Source: Oscillospiraceae bacterium (lineage in GTDB: Bacteria > Bacillota > Clostridia > Oscillospirales > Ruminococcaceae). From it: 7,944 bases of DNA. A program made the translations under genes and the position numbers. Position 1 is the first letter of the stretch. Each line of letters starts with the position of its first letter. Under the pieces are notes generated by a model. The model saw only the letters and a list, made by a program, of their open reading frames with translations, searched no databases and was not told the origin of the DNA. Shown piece by piece: positions 5,743 through 7,944 of the stretch. Location: positions 1 through 7,944 of the forward strand of contig JAHHUC010000075.1 of assembly GCA_020024215.1 (NCBI GenBank). The letters run 5' to 3'.

Positions 5743-5775
5743 AAAAAACACAGGCCTTTAAGGTCTGTGTTTTTT
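5743..5775. terminator. Bidirectional terminator between galU and mocR
   Basis: Six A's, then CACAGGCC (5749-5756), pair with GGTCTGTG (5762-5769) plus six T's through a 5-base loop and one G-T pair. An A-tract on one side and a T-tract on the other allow use in both directions, serving the convergent genes. On the minus strand only one base separates the mocR stop codon from the stem. Confidence 0.9.
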
Positions 5776-5776
5776 G

Positions 5777-7162
5777 TCATTCACTAAAAAGCTCCTCTAA
5801 AAGAGCTGCGTTTTCCTTTAGGCTGTCCGGTTTTAAGGAGGCGTAATTTACAACCAGAATATGCTCATACCTGCTTTTTTCAAGCGAGGCAAAATCCGAG
5901 AGAAAAGCCAGATTTATCCCCATGCTCTCCGCCTTTTTTTGAAGCTCCCCGTCGCTTTTTTTACTTCTCAGCCCTACCAGGAAATGAAGCCCTGCCCCCT
6001 TGTCATCTATAAACTTTACAAATTTGCAGCCTTTGAAAAAGGAGAGCACCTCCTCCCTTTTTATTCGGTATTTTTTCTTCATCCTGAATATGTGCCTTTC
6101 ATAAAAGCCCTCTGACAAAAATCTTGACAGAACCTGCTGCTCTAAAGCCGGCACGGTGCAGGAATAGAAATAAAGCTGCTCCTTATACCTTTTCAAAAGC
6201 CTTGGAGGCAGCACCATAAAGCCCATTCTCATAGATGGTGATATAGTCTGTGAAAAGGTGTTCATATATATGACACATTCACAGCGGTCTATGCTTTGAA
6301 GTGTGGGCAGCGGCCGTCCTGAAAACCTGAATTCGGAATCATAATCATCCTCTATAATTATTCCTTTATTCTCCCTTGCCCATTTCAAAAGCTCCTGTCG
6401 GCGTCCTATGGGCGTAACCACACCGGTGGGATAGTGGTGGGACGGAGAAATGTGAAGCGCCGACACAGCTTTAAGATATGCCGTGTCAACTCCCTGCTCA
6501 TCGAGCAAAACAGACACGCAGGGCACATTTAGCTGCTCGTATATTTTTTTAATCTTGGGATAGCCCGGGTCCTCCACCGCAAGCACCGCATCCCTTCCTA
6601 AAAGCTGTGCCAAAAGAAGATAGAGATATTCTGCTCCTGCGCCGACAACTATTTGATGAGGCGAAACGCTCATGCCCTTTCTCTCTCTCAAATCATCGGC
6701 AATGGCACATCGCAGCGACATCAGCCCCTGATTGGGAACAGGCGAAAAAAGCTCCCCAAAAACATCCGACAGCACCTCTCTTGTAAGGTGTGCCCATGTG
6801 GAAAAGGGAAAGCTTTCCGCGTCGGGCATATTCTGTGCAAGGTCAAGCAGTATAGGCTCTTTTTCATCCTTTGTGCTATTTTCTGCCTTTTGCTGCAAAG
6901 GGCAGTTTTTTTCCAACCTGTCCAGCTTGGCGACAAAAACTCCGCTCCTTGGCCTTGAAACAACGCAGCCTTCTGAAATAAGCTGCTGATAAGCATTTTC
7001 GACCGTTGTGACCGAAATTCCCAAATGCTGTGCCAGCGCCCTCTTAGACGGCAGCTTGTCATCGGCACAAAGCCTGCCGGAAAGTATATCCTCCCTTATG
7101 CTCTTGTATAAAAATTCATAAGCAGGCATCCTGCCCTTTTTTTCAAGCTGATAGGTTAGCAT
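5777..7162 (-). CDS. MocR-family regulator (GntR winged helix + aminotransferase fold) lacking the PLP lysine
   Basis: The 461-aa protein has a GntR winged-helix domain (about 13-78, with LPSKRALAQHLGISVTTVEN at 37-56 and the wing SRPRSGVFV at 69-77), a linker, and a class-I aminotransferase domain (about 105-458). Members such as GabR and PdxR sense small molecules through bound pyridoxal phosphate (PLP). Visible fold marks are EDPGYP (197-202), SPSHHYPTG (239-247) and EDDYDSEF (271-278). The segment that normally reads TFSK, with the lysine that holds PLP, reads NTFSQT: Gln305 (codon CAG, 6248-6250). The offset to Lys312 of B. subtilis GabR fits this position. The ATG at 7162 has GGAGG six bases upstream; the in-frame ATG at 7222 lies upstream of the predicted start of transcription at about 7227 with almost no leader. 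It is divergent from an ECF-type gene, its likely target. Confidence 0.93.
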   Translation of the reverse strand: MLTYQLEKKGRMPAYEFLYKSIREDILSGRLCADDKLPSKRALAQHLGISVTTVENAYQQLISEGCVVSRPRSGVFVAKLDRLEKNCPLQQKAENSTKDEKEPILLDLAQNMPDAESFPFSTWAHLTREVLSDVFGELFSPVPNQGLMSLRCAIADDLRERKGMSVSPHQIVVGAGAEYLYLLLAQLLGRDAVLAVEDPGYPKIKKIYEQLNVPCVSVLLDEQGVDTAYLKAVSALHISPSHHYPTGVVTPIGRRQELLKWARENKGIIIEDDYDSEFRFSGRPLPTLQSIDRCECVIYMNTFSQTISPSMRMGFMVLPPRLLKRYKEQLYFYSCTVPALEQQVLSRFLSEGFYERHIFRMKKKYRIKREEVLSFFKGCKFVKFIDDKGAGLHFLVGLRSKKSDGELQKKAESMGINLAFLSDFASLEKSRYEHILVVNYASLKPDSLKENAALLEELFSE

Positions 7163-7185
7163 AAAAGACCTCCAAACTGACCTTA

Positions 7186-7228
7186 TAAAAATATCGAAAA
7201 CTGGATATTTTAATAATATCAAATACTG
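7186..7228. promoter_or_regulatory. 18-bp direct repeat with 25-bp period: candidate MocR operator
   Basis: TAAAAATATCGAAAACTG (7186-7203) and TAATAATATCAAATACTG (7211-7228) agree at 15 of 18 positions and point the same way, one starting 25 bp after the other. MocR regulators are known to bind direct repeats near divergent targets. The second half-site touches the predicted -10 of the ECF gene and the start of mocR transcription. Superimposed on this are inverted elements: AAAATATC (7188-7195) against GATATTTT (7204-7211), and GATATT (7204-7209) against AATATC (7215-7220). Confidence 0.55.
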
Positions 7229-7235
7229 CTATCAT
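7227..7235 (+). promoter_or_regulatory. Possible extended -10 of the ECF gene
   Basis: The word TGCTATCAT combines the TG of an extended -10 with TATCAT (five of six). It would start transcription near 7242, about 35 bases before the GTG. No good -35 is present 16-18 bp upstream. TATTAT at 7235-7240 is an alternative. Either overlaps the mocR -10 on the other strand. Confidence 0.3.
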
Positions 7236-7262
7236 ATTATCTGTAACAAACAAATATGTCAA
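7234..7262 (-). promoter_or_regulatory. Promoter of the mocR gene
   Basis: On the minus strand there is a perfect TTGACA (7257-7262), a 17-bp spacer and TAATAT (7234-7239, four of six). Transcription would start near 7227, inside the direct-repeat region, so autoregulation by the MocR protein is plausible. The -35 overlaps the ribosome binding site of the divergent gene. Confidence 0.65.
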
Positions 7263-7267
7263 GGAGG
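7261..7267 (+). promoter_or_regulatory. Ribosome binding site that selects a GTG start
   Basis: AAGGAGG lies 9 bases before an in-frame GTG at 7277. The upstream in-frame ATG at 7256 would place this site inside the coding sequence and has no site of its own. Confidence 0.8.
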
Positions 7268-7276
7268 ATTCTTTTT

Positions 7277-7807
7277 GTGAATACCAATTCAAAGCTTCGT
7301 CAAATGACACTGGCAGCAGTTTTTGCCGGTGCAATAACACTGGTTACGGCATATATGCTGCACATTCCCATCCCCACCGGCGGATATGTTCACCTGGGCG
7401 ACACGCTCATATACCTTGCCGCCTCGTTTATGCCTGCCCCCTATGCAATTTTTGCCTCTTCCGTAGGCGCAGGACTTGCCGACCTTCTCACCGCCCCCCT
7501 ATGGACAGTGCCCACGCTTATAATAAAAGCCCTTGTGGCTCTTCTTTTCACCTGCAAAAGTGAAAGGCTGCTCTGCAAAAGAAACACAATCGCCGTATTT
7601 GCAGCATCCGTAATCTCCCCTGTGCTTTACAGCATAGCCGGCTGCATAATAATGAAGGATGCAGCTGTATTCATCCCCCAGCTTATCGGCACATTTATAC
7701 AAGCCTTTTTCAGCGGCATACTCTACTTCTCACTCTGCGCCGTACTCGAAAAAAACCCCCGCTTTCTTAAAAGAAAGCTTGCAAAGAATTTTAATTCGCA
7801 CAGGTAA
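7277..7807 (+). CDS. ECF-type vitamin transporter S component (substrate unknown)
   Basis: The 176-aa, very hydrophobic protein has about five to six membrane helices (roughly 9-28, 42-60, 62-75, 79-95, 104-124 and 131-156). It resembles the small substrate-binding S components of ECF transporters (HmpT/PdxU/ThiT-like group). Shared traits are GGYVHLGDTLIYLAA (35-49), SSVGAGLADLL (61-71) and PTLIIKALVALLF (79-91). The S component binds a vitamin or precursor and works with a shared EcfT-EcfA module, not present in this window. The GTG at 7277 is chosen from its ribosome binding site. The gene is divergent from the MocR-type regulator, which fits a vitamin such as pyridoxine or a thiamine precursor, but the substrate cannot be read from sequence alone. 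The last 16 residues (basic PRFLKRKLAK and on) lie inside the 7758-7845 repeat. Confidence 0.78.
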   Translation: MNTNSKLRQMTLAAVFAGAITLVTAYMLHIPIPTGGYVHLGDTLIYLAASFMPAPYAIFASSVGAGLADLLTAPLWTVPTLIIKALVALLFTCKSERLLCKRNTIAVFAASVISPVLYSIAGCIIMKDAAVFIPQLIGTFIQAFFSGILYFSLCAVLEKNPRFLKRKLAKNFNSHR

Positions 7808-7845
7808 AGCTGATATTAGCATAACTTTAATGCCTGCGTATGTTA
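7758..7845 (+). repeat. Right copy of the inverted ~85-bp dispersed repeat
   Basis: This is the reverse complement of 1-86, with about 87% identity over the best 56-base ungapped block and an exact 16-base block at 7758-7773. It runs from inside the ECF coding region, across its stop codon at 7805-7807, into the non-coding DNA beyond. It includes the palindrome GCTTTCTTAAAAGAAAGC (7760-7777), which is less complete in the left copy. The element may continue toward the stem-loop at 7897-7943. Confidence 0.75.
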
Positions 7846-7849
7846 CAGC

Positions 7850-7863
7850 TTGACATTTTGTCA
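7850..7863. repeat. Short palindrome with an embedded -35-like word
   Basis: TTGACATTTTGTCA holds the 5-bp inverted arms TGACA/TGTCA around TTT, and begins with a perfect TTGACA. No good -10 lies 16-18 bp downstream (TTTAAG at 7875-7880 is 19 bp away), so a promoter into the next region is possible but weak. Confidence 0.25.
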
Positions 7864-7896
7864 TGATAAGCACATTTAAGTTAAGCTTTATTTTTG

Positions 7897-7943
7897 CAAA
7901 AGATTTTCCCGCTGCCTGCGGCAGAAAAAGGGAGAATCTTTTG
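7897..7943. repeat. Large stem-loop at the window end (terminator or REP-like element)
   Basis: Arms 7897-7910 and 7930-7943 pair over 14 bp with one G-T pair (CAAAAGATTTTCCC with GGGAGAATCTTTTG). Inside, CTGCC (7912-7916) pairs with GGCAG (7920-7924) around a 3-base loop, leaving AAAAA unpaired. It lies about 90 bases after the ECF stop codon, and could end that transcript, but the T-run is only four bases and the window stops here. A dispersed palindromic element is equally possible. Confidence 0.6.
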
Positions 7944-7944
7944 G

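Overview
The window looks like chromosomal DNA from an anaerobic, spore-forming Clostridia-type Firmicute. The evidence is a YlmC/YmxH-type sporulation protein, a desulfoferrodoxin (a superoxide reductase of anaerobes), a Prok-RING/DUF2628-type membrane protein, strong AGGAGG-like ribosome binding sites, A/T-rich gene borders and several A-tract/T-tract intrinsic terminators. No tRNA, rRNA, CRISPR array, transposase or phage gene was seen.

Layout. Bases 1-86 hold a degenerate repeat, followed by a bidirectional terminator. From 161 to 3459 five genes run on the minus strand. In order of transcription they are prfB (release factor 2), a YcxB-like membrane protein, a ylmC-like sporulation protein, rsmG (16S rRNA G527 methyltransferase) and a desulfoferrodoxin gene. 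prfB and ycxB form a tight operon that ends in a hairpin overlapping the start region of ylmC. rsmG and the desulfoferrodoxin gene each have a recognisable promoter. A roughly 400-base divergent region (3460-3875) carries back-to-back promoters and a perfect inverted repeat. On the plus strand, a zinc-finger/DUF2628 membrane protein and galU (UTP-glucose-1-phosphate uridylyltransferase) form an operon ending in a bidirectional terminator at 5743-5775. Facing it is a MocR-type regulator (GntR winged helix fused to an aminotransferase fold) on the minus strand. Divergent from the regulator is a GTG-started S-component-like membrane protein of an ECF vitamin transporter. The window ends in non-coding DNA with a large stem-loop.

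How the parts may work together. The release factor and the rRNA methyltransferase are housekeeping translation genes. The desulfoferrodoxin gene has a perfect 7-1-7 Fur/PerR-like palindrome upstream of its promoter, which suggests peroxide- or metal-controlled detoxification. The MocR/ECF pair looks like a self-contained vitamin-uptake switch. An 18-bp direct repeat with a 25-bp period sits in their shared control region.

Most notable points: (1) an inverted pair of about 85-bp repeats at the two ends of the window, one of which supplies the last codons of the ECF gene; (2) a MocR regulator with Gln in place of the PLP-binding Lys; (3) the direct-repeat operator candidate between mocR and the ECF gene; (4) a terminator-like hairpin that buries the ylmC ribosome binding site and contains a possible sporulation-type -10; (5) a prfB that lacks the usual programmed frameshift but keeps a Shine-Dalgarno-like stretch where it would be.
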